64,000 bases of DNA from Jeotgalibacillus aurantiacus (GCF_020595125.1 NZ_JACNMS010000002.1:310001-374000); one strand, 5' to 3'; positions 34,195-43,299 are shown, numbered from the stretch's first letter. Numbers and translations: made by a program. The notes: generated from the letters alone by a model not told the origin.

Positions 34195-35130
34195 TTATTC
34201 TCCAAGGAATTTTTTCAATTCCTGTCTGTTGGTTTCCCAGTCGATCTCAAGTACAGAGCCTGCGCCTTCATAAGTTGGGGTCGTATAGGTTCCTTCAAGA
34301 GGGATCGTTTTTCTTTCAATTTCCCCTCCACCACTCAGAAGAATTCGGGAAAGGAGTTCTGCCCCTTTCGCACTCGACATGCTCGTCTGAATATAAGGCT
34401 GGGCTGTTCCTAGCATTTTAGGAGCTTTCATGACGCCACTGATGCTTACAGCGTGATCTTTTACAGCTTCAATCACCTGCTGCTGTCTTCTAACGCGGCC
34501 AAAGTCACCTTCACTGTCAGCGCGGAATCTGGCGTAGCCGAGAAGCTCCTGTCCGTTCAGCTTATGAACGCCTTCAGTCAGGCTGACGCCAATTTTTTCT
34601 GACATATCCTTTTCAACATCAATTTCGATACCATCTGGTGCCATGGCATCCACCACGCTTTCAAAGGCTTTAAAATCAACGAGCATATAATGTTCCACGT
34701 CAATGTCAAAGTTCTCTTTAACCGTTTGTCTCAGAAGCTCAGGACCCCCAAGATAATAAGCTGTATTAAGCTTATACCCTCCATATTCCGGGATCTCTGT
34801 GTAAATATCTCTCATTAGAGAAACAAGCTTAATGGTATCTGTCTCGCCATCCCACTGGGCGATCATCATTGTATCAGAACGGGACTGCTCCTCCCCTCTG
34901 CTATCAACACCAATAAGCAGGATGTTCGTTTTACCGTCAGCCGTTTTCTGACCGTTAAAGGAATCTGTATAGTCCGTTTCAAAAGGCTGTGCCCCTTTTG
35001 AAGCCTGTAGACCCATCCAGTATTGAGAGCCTGCAAAACCGCCGGTTACTAATATAAATAAAAGAATAAAGGCCATCAAAACTCTGCCTTTTTTTAATTT
35101 TCGTTTTCGTCTTTTTACTCTTGTTTCCAT
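34195..35130 (-). CDS. LytR-CpsA-Psr (LCP) family ligase
   Basis: 311 aa. A basic cytoplasmic start ('RVKRRKRKLKKGR'), one membrane helix at about residues 17-36, then the extracellular LCP domain with 'ILLIGVDSRGEEQSRSDTMMIAQ', 'LVSLMRDIYTEIP' and 'RFRADSEGDFGRVRRQQQVI', which hold the conserved Asp and Arg residues that bind the polyprenyl phosphate. LCP enzymes attach teichoic acids or other glycopolymers to peptidoglycan. It is similar to TagU/LytR; which polymer is not known. It is monocistronic. Confidence 0.88.
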   Translation of the reverse strand: METRVKRRKRKLKKGRVLMAFILLFILVTGGFAGSQYWMGLQASKGAQPFETDYTDSFNGQKTADGKTNILLIGVDSRGEEQSRSDTMMIAQWDGETDTIKLVSLMRDIYTEIPEYGGYKLNTAYYLGGPELLRQTVKENFDIDVEHYMLVDFKAFESVVDAMAPDGIEIDVEKDMSEKIGVSLTEGVHKLNGQELLGYARFRADSEGDFGRVRRQQQVIEAVKDHAVSISGVMKAPKMLGTAQPYIQTSMSSAKGAELLSRILLSGGGEIERKTIPLEGTYTTPTYEGAGSVLEIDWETNRQELKKFLGE

Positions 35131-35298
35131 AGTGCCTCCTGGAAAAATAAAAGTAGTTTCTGATAGATTTGTCGTTTATCATCTATCATTCGTTACACTT
35201 TACTCTTCTTTTTTAAATAAATCAATCATTTTCATTATGAAACGGGGTTGAGGTGATGATAGAATGAGAGGAACGTTATAAATGAAAGGTTGATCAGA

Positions 35299-35832
35299 AT
35301 GGCATTAGAAAAAGCAACATTTGCCGGAGGATGCTTCTGGTGTATGGTAAAACCGTTTGATCAGTATGACGGGATTGAGAAAGTTATTTCGGGTTATACG
35401 GGCGGACATGTTAAAAATCCAACCTATAAGGATGTTAAAACCGGTGAATCCGGCCATCAGGAAGCGGTTGAGATCACATTCGATCCTGAAGTCTTCCCTT
35501 ATGATCAGCTGCTTGAAATCTACTGGCAGCAGGTAGACCCTACTGACGATGAAGGTCAGTTTCAGGACCGCGGTCCTTCCTACCGCGCCAGCATCTTTTA
35601 TCATAATGAAGATCAGCGGGTAAAAGCAGAAGCCTCGAAACAGGCGCTTGCCAATAGCGGACGATATAAAAAGCCTGTCATTACACCGATCGTACCGGCT
35701 GCTGAATTTTATCCGGCAGAAGATTATCACCAGGACTTTTACAAGAAAAATCCTGAAGAATACAAAGAAGACCGTGAAAAATCCGGTCGGGACGAATTCA
35801 TCCAGGAACACTGGAGCAAAACCTCCAAATAA
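35299..35832 (+). CDS. msrA: Peptide methionine-S-sulfoxide reductase
   Basis: 177 aa. It reduces the S epimer of methionine sulfoxide in proteins. The active-site '[12 protein letters not shown]' has catalytic C12 and a second Cys at 15, the same arrangement as B. subtilis MsrA. '[12 protein letters not shown]', 'GHQEAVEI' and '[10 protein letters not shown]' are conserved. The ATG at 35299 has GAAAGG about ten bases upstream; a TTG at 35290 in the same frame is possible. msrB is not adjacent. Confidence 0.93.
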   Translation: MALEKATFAGGCFWCMVKPFDQYDGIEKVISGYTGGHVKNPTYKDVKTGESGHQEAVEITFDPEVFPYDQLLEIYWQQVDPTDDEGQFQDRGPSYRASIFYHNEDQRVKAEASKQALANSGRYKKPVITPIVPAAEFYPAEDYHQDFYKKNPEEYKEDREKSGRDEFIQEHWSKTSK

Positions 35833-35871
35833 CAAAAAAGTTCAACCGTTTTTTAGACGGTTGAACATTTT
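35833..35871. terminator. Bidirectional terminator
   Basis: A perfect 10-bp stem GTTCAACCGT / ACGGTTGAAC (35840-35849 with 35857-35866) with A and T runs at its sides. Confidence 0.85.
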
Positions 35872-35875
35872 TAAA

Positions 35876-36037
35876 TTATAGACTGAACATCAGCCAGTCG
35901 AATACAAACCACAAACCAACCATGCCGCCTGCTAGACTGAGAAACAGTATAATGACATTCCTTTTTTCATGCTCAATTCTCAGCTGAATCAGAAACGTCA
36001 GGATACATATCACAAGAAGAATAAGGCCGAAAAACAC
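35876..36037 (-). CDS. Small membrane protein at the end of the que operon
   Basis: 53 aa from a GTG start at 36037, with GAGGAG six to seven bases upstream and one base after the queE stop, so it is translationally coupled. Two membrane helices ('FGLILLVICILTFLIQLRI' and 'VIILFLSLAGGMVGLWFVF') flank the charged 'EHEKRN' turn. A longer frame to an ATG at 36067 overlaps queE and has no ribosome site. It occupies the position that queF has in B. subtilis queCDEF but is unrelated to that enzyme. The function is unknown. Confidence 0.6.
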   Translation of the reverse strand: MFFGLILLVICILTFLIQLRIEHEKRNVIILFLSLAGGMVGLWFVFDWLMFSL

Positions 36038-36038
36038 C

Positions 36039-36773
36039 TTATACTCCTCTCTTATTGCCCCATACATACGTATGAAGCTGAGGCAGCACTCTTACCTGAT
36101 TTAGCTTACTGTTACCCATTACCTTATCAATCAGCCATTCATAACGCGCAATCAGGTTTGGAATGAGTTTTTCGTCCTTTTCCTCATGAACCTGATCATT
36201 TCCTGTCTGCAGATAAAAAGGTACATCGGGATATCTTTGATGCAGCATTTCAGCAAATGCGAGATCTTCATCATCAAAGATGACGACTTTCAGGGAAAAA
36301 TCACTCTTTCCTGCAATCAGTTTTGACACAATATCATCCAGAATGGACAGATTAGGCTTCATCCCAGAGCTCGGGGGCTTCGGAGACAACGTCAGGTCAT
36401 CAATCGATAAAAACCAATCCTGCCAGATAGATCCCTGTGTTTCAAGCGCAACCTTCATGTTTTTCGCATGAAGCAAGTCAACAAGTTCTGACAGGTGTTT
36501 CAGTAATGCAGGGTTTCCACCTGAGATCGTAACGTGATTAAAATGATCCCCACCGGTTTCTTTCAGCTCATTAAAAATATCAAGCGCGGTTAATTGTCTG
36601 ATATCGTCCTTTGCGCTTCCATCCCACGTAAATGCGGAATCGCACCAGGAGCAGCTGTAATCGCAGCCTGCTGTTCGGACGAACATCGTTTTTTGTCCAA
36701 TGACCATTCCTTCCCCCTGAACAGTTGGACCGAAGATTTCTAAAACAGGGAACTTTCTTTCTCTCTGTGTCAT
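36039..36773 (-). CDS. queE: 7-carboxy-7-deazaguanine synthase
   Basis: 244 aa radical-SAM enzyme of queuosine synthesis, converting carboxytetrahydropterin to 7-carboxy-7-deazaguanine. The cluster-binding cysteines are in 'AGCDYSCSWCDSAFTWDG' (CX3CX2C) and the start has 'IFGPTVQGEGMVIG'. The ATG overlaps the queD stop by four bases. AAGGGG precedes it. All conserved motifs appear intact. Confidence 0.93.
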   Translation of the reverse strand: MTQRERKFPVLEIFGPTVQGEGMVIGQKTMFVRTAGCDYSCSWCDSAFTWDGSAKDDIRQLTALDIFNELKETGGDHFNHVTISGGNPALLKHLSELVDLLHAKNMKVALETQGSIWQDWFLSIDDLTLSPKPPSSGMKPNLSILDDIVSKLIAGKSDFSLKVVIFDDEDLAFAEMLHQRYPDVPFYLQTGNDQVHEEKDEKLIPNLIARYEWLIDKVMGNSKLNQVRVLPQLHTYVWGNKRGV

Positions 36774-37210
36774 GACGATATCCCCTTCTTTTTTGGACGG
36801 TAAACGACATAACTGGTCGGTGTTTCACGCAAAAATACCTGAAGACATGTCGGTTTGTTTTCAGTTGTCTGTAAATAGGCTTCTACTGATTCCCAGATAA
36901 TTCTTGCCGCAGCCTCTGTAGTAGGAAAACGGTCGCTGTCCGTTTCAGAAAATGCAGGGTCCTCATTCAGAACCTTGTGATCAAACCGGTCATGCACAAG
37001 CTGTTTAATCGTTTTAAAATTTATCAGAAATCCTGTGTGATCAAGCTCATCTCCGGCAATCGTAATATTCACAAAATACGTATGCCCATGTACATACTGG
37101 CACTTTCCTGCTTCTTCAGACGGAATGGAATGAGCAGCAGAAAAATGAAAATCCTTGTTTAATTCGTAACTGTAATCATGATGGGGAGCGGGGTAAATTT
37201 GCTGAATCAT
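36770..37210 (-). CDS. queD: 6-carboxytetrahydropterin synthase
   Basis: 146 aa. It makes 6-carboxytetrahydropterin from dihydroneopterin triphosphate. Zinc-binding histidines lie in 'FHFSAAHS' and 'YVHGHTYFV', with the catalytic Cys in 'GKCQYVHGH'. The ATG overlaps the queC stop (ATGA) and has GGAGG upstream. Part of the que operon. Confidence 0.93.
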   Translation of the reverse strand: MIQQIYPAPHHDYSYELNKDFHFSAAHSIPSEEAGKCQYVHGHTYFVNITIAGDELDHTGFLINFKTIKQLVHDRFDHKVLNEDPAFSETDSDRFPTTEAAARIIWESVEAYLQTTENKPTCLQVFLRETPTSYVVYRPKKKGISS

Positions 37211-37866
37211 TTTTGCCCCTCCTTCTCAAGTAAATATTCATTCATACCATTTAGACGCAATCTGCAGGCCGGACAATCACCGCAGCCATCACCCTGGACT
37301 CCGTTATAGCACGTCAGCGTTTTGGTGCGGATATAGTCAAAGCGGCCGAGCTGATCGGCAAGCGCCCACGTTTCCTTTTTATCAAGCCACATCAGAGGTG
37401 TGTGGATCACAAAATTTTCTTCCATGGACAGGTTCACGGTTACATTTAATGACTTTATAAAAATGTCACGGCAGTCCGGATAACCACTGAAATCCGTTTC
37501 ACACACGCCTGTCACCAGGTGTCTTGCATGACGCTGTTTTGCCAGAACAGCTGCAAATGAAAGAAATAAAAGATTTCTGCCGGGCACAAAGGTTGAAGGA
37601 AGCTCTCCTTCTTTTTCTACAATCTCCTCGTCCCTGGTCAATGCTGATGGCGCCAGCTGATTTAAAAGGCTCATATCCAATACGTGATGCTTTACGCCAA
37701 GCTCTTCAGCAATTTTTTCAGCGCACACAATTTCATTTTCATGACGCTGACCATATTTAAACGTCACTGCTTCTACTTCATCGAACTTTTCAAGGGCCCA
37801 GAAAAGACACGTCGTACTGTCCTGTCCGCCACTGAAAACGACAATCGCTTTATTATTTTTATCCAT
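37207..37866 (-). CDS. queC: 7-cyano-7-deazaguanine synthase
   Basis: 219 aa. ATP-dependent formation of preQ0 from carboxydeazaguanine. PP-loop '[17 protein letters not shown]', and a C-terminal zinc site '[19 protein letters not shown]'. It is first in the operon, directly controlled by the preQ1 riboswitch upstream. Ribosome site AAAGGAGAGG. Confidence 0.94.
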   Translation of the reverse strand: MDKNNKAIVVFSGGQDSTTCLFWALEKFDEVEAVTFKYGQRHENEIVCAEKIAEELGVKHHVLDMSLLNQLAPSALTRDEEIVEKEGELPSTFVPGRNLLFLSFAAVLAKQRHARHLVTGVCETDFSGYPDCRDIFIKSLNVTVNLSMEENFVIHTPLMWLDKKETWALADQLGRFDYIRTKTLTCYNGVQGDGCGDCPACRLRLNGMNEYLLEKEGQK

Positions 37867-37932
37867 AAAAAAAGCTCCTCTCCTTTGTAAGGCTTACGCC
37901 TGAAAAGAAGTAAGAGTGTTCACGAAATCACT

Positions 37933-37955
37933 AAAAAAAGCAGGTGTGTTCCTGC
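37933..37955 (-). terminator. Riboswitch-controlled terminator
   Basis: On the minus strand GCAGG / CCTGC with a 6-base loop, followed by seven T. It lies six bases after the preQ1 aptamer and before queC, so it is the attenuator of the expression platform. Confidence 0.8.
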
Positions 37956-37960
37956 ATATG

Positions 37961-37996
37961 TCCTAGTTTTTTATAGAGGGATGGTCGCGAACCTCT
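37961..37996 (-). promoter_or_regulatory. preQ1 class I riboswitch
   Basis: The minus strand reads AGAGGTTCGC, then a C-rich segment, CCTCT, and an A-rich tail ending AAAAAACTAGGA. This is the compact preQ1-I aptamer: the AGAGG/CCTCT stem plus an A-rich tail that docks into it. Binding of preQ1 should favour the downstream terminator and switch off queCDE. Confidence 0.92.
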
Positions 37997-38053
37997 TTCT
38001 ATTCTTTTAGTACCACTATCGTATCACATGTACGTACCTTTGAAAAGAAAATA

Positions 38054-38079
38054 AAGCCCTCCTGAAATCAGAAAGGCTT
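38054..38079 (-). terminator. ydjO terminator
   Basis: A 12-bp stem with two G-T pairs (38054-38065 with 38068-38079), followed on the minus strand by a T-rich stretch. Confidence 0.55.
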
Positions 38080-38095
38080 CTTCTCTTATCAGATA

Positions 38096-38296
38096 TTAAA
38101 AATTCTGTGGGTTTGGCACGATTTCAAGATCGCGGCTCCCTTTTTCCATCTTGCTGCCGCACACAGGGCATTGATAAGTTTCTTCTCCTCTGGCAGAGAA
38201 ATTGTCCCTCATCCAGACGTTACAGCTATCCGAAGAGCATTCCCATACGTCTGTAGCTTCCTTTTGTACTTCTTCAGCAGGTTTTCGTTGAAACAT
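38096..38296 (-). CDS. YdjO-like cold-inducible zinc-ribbon protein
   Basis: 66 aa. Four cysteines in two pairs, 'WECSSDSCNVWMRDNFS' and 'YQCPVCGSKM', probably bind zinc. The pattern matches B. subtilis YdjO, described as cold inducible. The ATG at 38296 has AAAGGGG about nine bases upstream; the longer frame starting with TTG at 38377 has no ribosome site. The role is unknown. Confidence 0.7.
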   Translation of the reverse strand: MFQRKPAEEVQKEATDVWECSSDSCNVWMRDNFSARGEETYQCPVCGSKMEKGSRDLEIVPNPQNF

Positions 38297-38492
38297 CACG
38301 GTTTGTCCCCTTTCATTTACAGGATCGGTTTTATCACGATATGGATAAAAAGGGATCTTGTAATGTTTTTCTATCAATCATTATCGTACATGACTATCTT
38401 TATTATACACGAAAAAAGGCAATTTTGCAGAATTGCCTCCATCGTCTTATTATTTATATGCTCTAACACTTGTTAATATGATCACAAAAGCA

Positions 38493-38798
38493 TTATAATT
38501 GAGTTTTGTTTTCAGTGGAGCCCTTTTCAATGTCATCAAGTTGCTCCTGTTGTTCATTATAATACTGTACAGATGTCTGAGCACCTTCTGACATCATTTT
38601 TTCATCTTCATGCTGATGCGTTTCCTGATCTTTATTTTTGTAATCGTAATAAGACTGTTTCGCCTGATCGATCGCCTGGCTTACTTTAACTTTTGAATCG
38701 TCAAATGCAAGTTTAGCCTTCTCACGGTTTTCTTTCTTTTTAAAATAAGCGTATCCTGCTGCGCCAAGTCCCAGTAAAGCATATCTTTTTAATCCCAT
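38493..38798 (-). CDS. Hypothetical membrane-anchored stress protein
   Basis: 101 aa. A short hydrophobic start 'YALLGLGAAGYAYF' followed by a charged Lys/Glu/Gln-rich helical tail, a layout like YtxH-type proteins. No enzyme motif. GGAGG lies upstream of the ATG. A sigma-B-like promoter (38832-38856) precedes it, divergent from the next gene. Confidence 0.6.
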   Translation of the reverse strand: MGLKRYALLGLGAAGYAYFKKKENREKAKLAFDDSKVKVSQAIDQAKQSYYDYKNKDQETHQHEDEKMMSEGAQTSVQYYNEQQEQLDDIEKGSTENKTQL

Positions 38799-38831
38799 AT
38801 GATGACCTCCTATATTTTCATAGTATGTTTA

Positions 38832-38856
38832 TTACCTTAAATGTCATTCTTTAAAC
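38832..38856 (-). promoter_or_regulatory. sigma-B-like promoter, leftward
   Basis: On the minus strand GTTTAA (38851-38856), 13 bases, AGGTAA (38832-38837), against GTTTAA-N13-15-GGGTAT. It lies 33 bases before the gene start. Confidence 0.5.
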
Positions 38857-38884
38857 ATCTTGTTTCGGAGTTACTACTAAGTAT

Positions 38885-38909
38885 GTTTCAAATATCATAT
38901 TTTGGGAAT
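38885..38909 (+). promoter_or_regulatory. sigma-B-like promoter, rightward
   Basis: GTTTCA (38885-38890), 13 bases, GGGAAT (38904-38909). It lies 23 bases before the gene start and only 28 bases from the leftward promoter. Confidence 0.6.
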
Positions 38910-38932
38910 TGTAATGGCAGGAGGTGGATGCT

Positions 38933-39133
38933 ATGGATAATTCAGATAAAAAGCATTATGATCAGCCTGATCAGCTGAACAGTTCAAAGAAAAATATTCT
39001 TGACCGTCATCAGGACGAACAGCATACAGATCCTGTTCCGATGGAAGATTTAAAATCAGATAAAAAAAGTGAGAAAAACAAAAAGAAATCCCAGAGAGCA
39101 CAGTCTTCTGACGGTCTCCTTGACACAGAGTAA
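38933..39133 (+). CDS. Small hydrophilic hypothetical protein
   Basis: 66 aa, Lys/Asp/Gln/Ser-rich with no hydrophobic segment, probably disordered ('DLKSDKKSEKNKKKSQ'). The ATG at 38933 has AGGAGG eight bases upstream. Expressed from a sigma-B-like promoter, so a general-stress role is inferred. I do not recognise the family. Confidence 0.55.
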   Translation: MDNSDKKHYDQPDQLNSSKKNILDRHQDEQHTDPVPMEDLKSDKKSEKNKKKSQRAQSSDGLLDTE

Positions 39134-39228
39134 CCATGCATAAAACATTAAAAATGTGATATACTTGTCGTGAAAAAACAAATTCTGCTCCTCTTTCTTT
39201 GGAGGACAGTTTCATGGAGGTGGCTGTG

Positions 39229-39387
39229 ATGAAACGAAACCGAGATGAACAAGCCAGAGAGGTCAATCGGGAGGAAACAAAAGTCAGAACCGGTCAGTTG
39301 CTCACAACAGGACTTAAGGAAGATGAAGTTCAGGAGCTTGCTGAATACCGTGAAGACGGTTGGGAATTTGTTGACGACGACTATTAA
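39229..39387 (+). CDS. Small charged hypothetical protein
   Basis: 52 aa, with 'REETKVRTGQLLTTGLKEDEVQELAEYREDGWEFVDDDY', a pattern of alternating acidic and basic residues ending in an acidic tail. GGAGGTGG lies upstream. It has a strong terminator. Family unknown. Confidence 0.55.
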   Translation: MKRNRDEQAREVNREETKVRTGQLLTTGLKEDEVQELAEYREDGWEFVDDDY

Positions 39388-39392
39388 CATGT

Positions 39393-39424
39393 AAAAGCCC
39401 CCTTTTTTAAAAAAGGGGGCTTTT
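39393..39424 (+). terminator. Terminator
   Basis: A perfect 16-bp palindrome with arms AAAAGCCCCCTTTTTT, right after the small gene. Confidence 0.85.
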
Positions 39425-39446
39425 CAGGTTGTCGAATTTCTAAATC

Positions 39447-39561
39447 GTGCCAGGTCATTCCTTCGCTTTTCGCGGCCGCGCGGTGAGCCAGCTAATGCTC
39501 CGCATTATGCTGTCTCACCTGTCGCTCCTCTGCCGCAGAAGTCTACGGAATGACCTGGCAC
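39447..39561 (-). repeat. Structured intergenic repeat, copy A
   Basis: 115 bp closed by a perfect 15-bp terminal inverted repeat (GTGCCAGGTCATTCC). It contains GCGGCCGCG, GGTGAGCCAGC, CTCACCTGTCGC and GCAGAAGTCTAC. In reverse orientation it is about 90% identical by eye to copy B at 47606-47721. It could fold into a long branched hairpin. There is no coding frame and no transposase. The stretch 39562-39708 after it holds nothing I can support. Confidence 0.75.
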
Positions 39562-39708
39562 TTTTCATGTGAAACCATTGTGCGGCTTTTCATTCAAACA
39601 AGTAAACGGTCATAAAATAAATGAAAAAAGTAAGTAAACAGCTTGATCTTGATGAAACACCCTATTAATAACCGTTCATATCCACGAATCATGCCTAGAA
39701 TCAAACCA

Positions 39709-40578
39709 TTAACTTGACCTGAATACACCGCCATTAATATGAATTGTCTCACCGGTCATGTAACTGCTGTCCTCTGATGCCAGCAGGACATATGAAGGTG
39801 CAAGTTCTGCAGGCTGACCCGGTCTTCCCATTGGGGTGTCTGCCCCGAATTCTCCAACCTTATCTGCTTCAAACGTAGATGGGATGAGAGGTGTCCAGAT
39901 TGGTCCCGGTGCAACTGCGTTCACTCTGATTCCATCCTTGATAAGGGACATTGCCAGGGAACGTGTAAAAGCTGTAATTGCGCCTTTCGTTGAAGAGTAA
40001 TCAATCAATAGTTCATTGCCTTTATAAGCAGTAACAGAACTTGTATTGATGATTGAGCTTCCTCTTTTCATGTGTGGGATAGCCGCTTTCACAAAATGGA
40101 ACATGGAGAATACATTCGTTTTAAACGTTTTTTCAAGCTGTGCAGTTGTGATATCCAAAATTGACTGTTGTGGGTGCTGTTCGGCTGCGTTATTAACAAG
40201 AACATCAATTCCACCAAATTCTTTCACGGTGTTGGATACAGAAAGCCTGCAAAACTCTTCATTACCGCAATCGCCACTCAGTAAAAGGCACTTCACACCG
40301 TATGCTTCAACTTCTCTTTTTGTTTCTTTTGCGTCATCATGTTCATCCAGATAGACAATCGAAAGGTTAGCTCCTTCTTTTGCAAAAGCAATGGCGACGG
40401 CTTTTCCAATTCCACTGTCTCCCCCGGTAATAAGAGCGGTTTTTCCTGAGAGCTTTCCGCTTCCTTTATAGTGATCATTATTATAGATTGGCTTCGGATT
40501 CATCTGTCCCGTTTCTCCAGGCTGCTTATTTTGATGCTGTGCAGGCTGGCCACCTTTTTGTATCGTTGAAAAATTCAA
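39709..40578 (-). CDS. Short-chain dehydrogenase, general-stress type
   Basis: 289 aa. NAD(P) motif 'ALITGGDSGIGKAVA', 'VNNAA', catalytic Ser in 'NTSSVTAYKG' and Tyr/Lys in 'YSSTKGA', plus 'NAVAPGPIWTPL'. The N-terminal extension (residues 1-45, Gln/Pro-rich) marks the group of B. subtilis YdaD/YhdF/GSP39, stress proteins with unknown substrates. A TTG start at 40578 is chosen: AAAGGAG is eight bases upstream and the upstream gene stops one base earlier. Confidence 0.8.
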   Translation of the reverse strand: MNFSTIQKGGQPAQHQNKQPGETGQMNPKPIYNNDHYKGSGKLSGKTALITGGDSGIGKAVAIAFAKEGANLSIVYLDEHDDAKETKREVEAYGVKCLLLSGDCGNEEFCRLSVSNTVKEFGGIDVLVNNAAEQHPQQSILDITTAQLEKTFKTNVFSMFHFVKAAIPHMKRGSSIINTSSVTAYKGNELLIDYSSTKGAITAFTRSLAMSLIKDGIRVNAVAPGPIWTPLIPSTFEADKVGEFGADTPMGRPGQPAELAPSYVLLASEDSSYMTGETIHINGGVFRSS

Positions 40579-40579
40579 A

Positions 40580-41248
40580 TCAAACACTCCTTTGTTTCTT
40601 TTTCCTTAGCTTGTAAAGAAATAAGAGACTTATACAGACAAAAAGCCACGATGCCCCCGCAGCAAACCCTGCAATGACGTCTGATGGATAATGGACGCCG
40701 AGATAAACGCGGCTAGTACCCACGAGTAGTATAATGACAGTTGCAGAGGTAATGATCAGCCATTTTGCGGGGTTGTTCAACAGAATGATTAAAACCGCTG
40801 CAAGAGATCCGTATAAAACCATCGCACCCATCGCGTGACCGCTCGGATAACTGTATCCTCCCTGCTCAATTAAAACTTCAAGCGTCGGCCTTTCACGTGT
40901 GAATGCATTTTTCAAAAGCCAGTTAAACGCGCCACCCAGTGCATTAACAACGGCCACAAAAACAGCGAGATCAAACTGCTTTTTTAATGAAAGTACGATA
41001 ATAGCCAGGATACTGATCACACTAATCGTTATCACATCAGCACCGTGCGTGACCCACGTTGCAAAAGTTGTTAGTCCCGGACTTATGGGTGCCTGTACCA
41101 CATTAATGATACTGGTATCAAATCCGGCAAGCTCATTTTCAAGAAGCTCCTCCGAAAGCTCGATAAAGATCCAGATTCCAGCGAGTATAATGGCAACCGG
41201 GATCGTAACCTGCAGGGACTTTCGAATATTCAATTTCCCTGAAAACAT
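40580..41248 (-). CDS. PAP2-family membrane phosphatase
   Basis: 222 aa with six membrane helices. Phosphatase motifs 'KNAFTRERP', 'PSGH' and 'SRVYLGVHYPSDV' are complete. Such enzymes dephosphorylate undecaprenyl or other lipid pyrophosphates at the outer membrane face. The ATG at 41248 follows GGGGAGGTG; the longer open frame runs into the thrB terminator. Coupled to the SDR gene by a one-base gap. Confidence 0.82.
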   Translation of the reverse strand: MFSGKLNIRKSLQVTIPVAIILAGIWIFIELSEELLENELAGFDTSIINVVQAPISPGLTTFATWVTHGADVITISVISILAIIVLSLKKQFDLAVFVAVVNALGGAFNWLLKNAFTRERPTLEVLIEQGGYSYPSGHAMGAMVLYGSLAAVLIILLNNPAKWLIITSATVIILLVGTSRVYLGVHYPSDVIAGFAAGASWLFVCISLLFLYKLRKKKQRSV

Positions 41249-41307
41249 CAGGACACCTCCCCTTCTATATGTACCGATTATTAAGCCTCTTCCCTGTTTA
41301 GCCCGAC

Positions 41308-41340
41308 AAAAAACCACCTGCTACGCGAACAGGTGGTTTT
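41308..41340 (-). terminator. thrB terminator
   Basis: A 10-bp stem AAACCACCTG / CAGGTGGTTT with a 9-base loop, followed on the minus strand by six T. Its arm includes the last thrB codons. Confidence 0.8.
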
Positions 41341-42241
41341 CATTTCTTTCGTATAATACAGTCCCTTTATCACTTGGTAAAAGGTTGTGTATTGTATAAT
41401 CCTCAAATTTACTTTCAAGCTCTGAGGCAACGTGTCGGGCATTCACATTTTCAGCATACACAGCAATGGAAGGCCCCGCACCGCTGATTGTTACCGCAAA
41501 CGCACCTTCTGCCAGCGCTGTTTTTTTAATGTCAGCAAGATCCGGGAAAAAACTGCTTCTGTGCGGTTCATGAAACTCATCTTGCATCATGGCCCGCCCG
41601 GCTTTATTAAATTGACCTGTCAGAAGAGAGGCCACCAGGACATTCCCAGCCGCGCTGCTCATCACTGCGCCACGGTGCTCCACTATCTTTGGAATCACTT
41701 CCCTGGCTTCTTTTGTCTCAAGCGTTGTATGTGGAACAAGTACAATGACTGAGAATCCGCTTACAGGAACTGAAATGGTATCCAGATTACCATCTGCGTA
41801 CCGGGAAACGGTAAAGCCTCCAGCTATACTTGCAGAAACGTTATCAGGATGTCCTTCCATTTCACAGGCGAGAAAAATTTTCTCCTCCTGGGACAATGAC
41901 AGATCAAGCAGCTGATCGGCAATGGAAATCCCCGAGCTGATGGCTGCTGCACTGCTTCCAAGTCCTCTTGATAGGGGAATATCGGATTCAACCGTTAACT
42001 TAGCAAAGGGACAGATTTTGTTGAATTTTTTCTCAACGTGCCTGACCGTTTGTATAATCAGGTTTTTTTCATCTCCCGGCAATGTCTGATGCTCCCGCTG
42101 AACATATTCCACTCTCCAGCTGTCTGAAGGTTCAATTTTTACTGTCTGGTAAATGGGCAGTGCGAGCCCCAGTGAATCATATCCCGGTCCGAGATTGGCA
42201 GTTGAAGCGGGTGCAACGACTGAAAAGGGCTTAAAGCTCAC
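41321..42241 (-). CDS. thrB: Homoserine kinase
   Basis: 306 aa GHMP kinase that phosphorylates homoserine for threonine synthesis. '[18 protein letters not shown]' at the start, ATP loop '[16 protein letters not shown]', and C-terminal '[14 protein letters not shown]'. Last gene of hom-thrC-thrB; the start overlaps the thrC stop by four bases. Confidence 0.94.
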   Translation of the reverse strand: MSFKPFSVVAPASTANLGPGYDSLGLALPIYQTVKIEPSDSWRVEYVQREHQTLPGDEKNLIIQTVRHVEKKFNKICPFAKLTVESDIPLSRGLGSSAAAISSGISIADQLLDLSLSQEEKIFLACEMEGHPDNVSASIAGGFTVSRYADGNLDTISVPVSGFSVIVLVPHTTLETKEAREVIPKIVEHRGAVMSSAAGNVLVASLLTGQFNKAGRAMMQDEFHEPHRSSFFPDLADIKKTALAEGAFAVTISGAGPSIAVYAENVNARHVASELESKFEDYTIHNLLPSDKGTVLYERNENHLFA

Positions 42242-43299
42242 AATTTTACCCCTCCCTTCAACTCATCACGGATGGCTTCAAAATCAGCCTTCATCTTTTT
42301 CGGTTCGAGGTCAGAAACCTTGATCGCCGTCTCCGGATCTTTTAATCCGTTACCGGTTAAGACAGCTGCGATCGTCGAGCCTTTCTCTATTTCACCCTGC
42401 TTTAACCGTTTAATGACGCCGGCGATTGATGCACAGGAGGCAGGTTCCGCAAAGATACCTTCTCTTTTAGCGATGAGCTGGTAAGCTTCCAGAATTTCTT
42501 CATCTGTCACCTCTAAAATGTGTCCATTCGACTCTTTAAGAGCTTTCAGAGCAAGATCCCAGCTGGCAGGGTGACCAATCCGGATGGCTGTTGCAATCGT
42601 TTCAGGCTTTTCAAAAATACGGTTATGAACGATAGGGGCGGCACCTGAAGCCTGTGCACCCAGAAGTGATGGCCGCTCGCCACCGTTTTTCTGCTGATAT
42701 TCAGTAAAGCCTTTCCAGTAGGCAGAAATATTACCCGCATTTCCAACAGGCAGCGCTAAAATATCTGGTACACCTTCCAGTTGGTCTATGATTTCAAATG
42801 CTGCTGTTTTCTGTCCATCCAGACGGTAGGGGTTAACAGAATTCACTAATGTGATATCCTCTGTTTCACTGATTTGTTTTACGATTTTCAGCGCCTCGTC
42901 AAAGTTTCCTTCAATTTCAATAATTTCCGCTCCATACATGCGTGCCTGTGCAAGCTTTCCAAGGGCAATTTTACCTTCAGGAATGACCACGATGGATCTC
43001 AGGCCTGCTCTGGCGCCATAAGCTGCCGCTGCCGCAGAAGTGTTACCTGTGGATGCACAGATAATGGCTTTACTGCCTGCCTCCTTTGCTTTGGCAACAG
43101 CCATCACCATTCCTCTGTCTTTAAAAGATCCGGTCGGATTTGCTCCTTCAAGCTTTACGTAAAGGTTAATTCCCCATTCTGCAGAAAGATTTTCGAGATG
43201 TACAAGAGGTGTATTGCCTTCGTTCAGACTTAATTCCGGTGTTTGATCGGTAACTGGAAGCCATTCTTTATATGTGCTGATTAAGCCTTTCCATCTCAT
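42238..43299 (-). CDS. thrC: Threonine synthase
   Basis: 353 aa, PLP dependent, converts O-phosphohomoserine to threonine. PLP lysine in '[10 protein letters not shown]', phosphate loop '[13 protein letters not shown]', '[14 protein letters not shown]'. The start overlaps the hom stop by four bases. Length is that of the short Bacillus class. Confidence 0.95.
   Translation of the reverse strand: MRWKGLISTYKEWLPVTDQTPELSLNEGNTPLVHLENLSAEWGINLYVKLEGANPTGSFKDRGMVMAVAKAKEAGSKAIICASTGNTSAAAAAYGARAGLRSIVVIPEGKIALGKLAQARMYGAEIIEIEGNFDEALKIVKQISETEDITLVNSVNPYRLDGQKTAAFEIIDQLEGVPDILALPVGNAGNISAYWKGFTEYQQKNGGERPSLLGAQASGAAPIVHNRIFEKPETIATAIRIGHPASWDLALKALKESNGHILEVTDEEILEAYQLIAKREGIFAEPASCASIAGVIKRLKQGEIEKGSTIAAVLTGNGLKDPETAIKVSDLEPKKMKADFEAIRDELKGGVKL

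Noticed and set aside
35305-35835. 176-codon minus-strand frame opposite msrA
   Set aside because: Shadow of msrA, almost the same extent, no ribosome site, hydrophobic nonsense composition.
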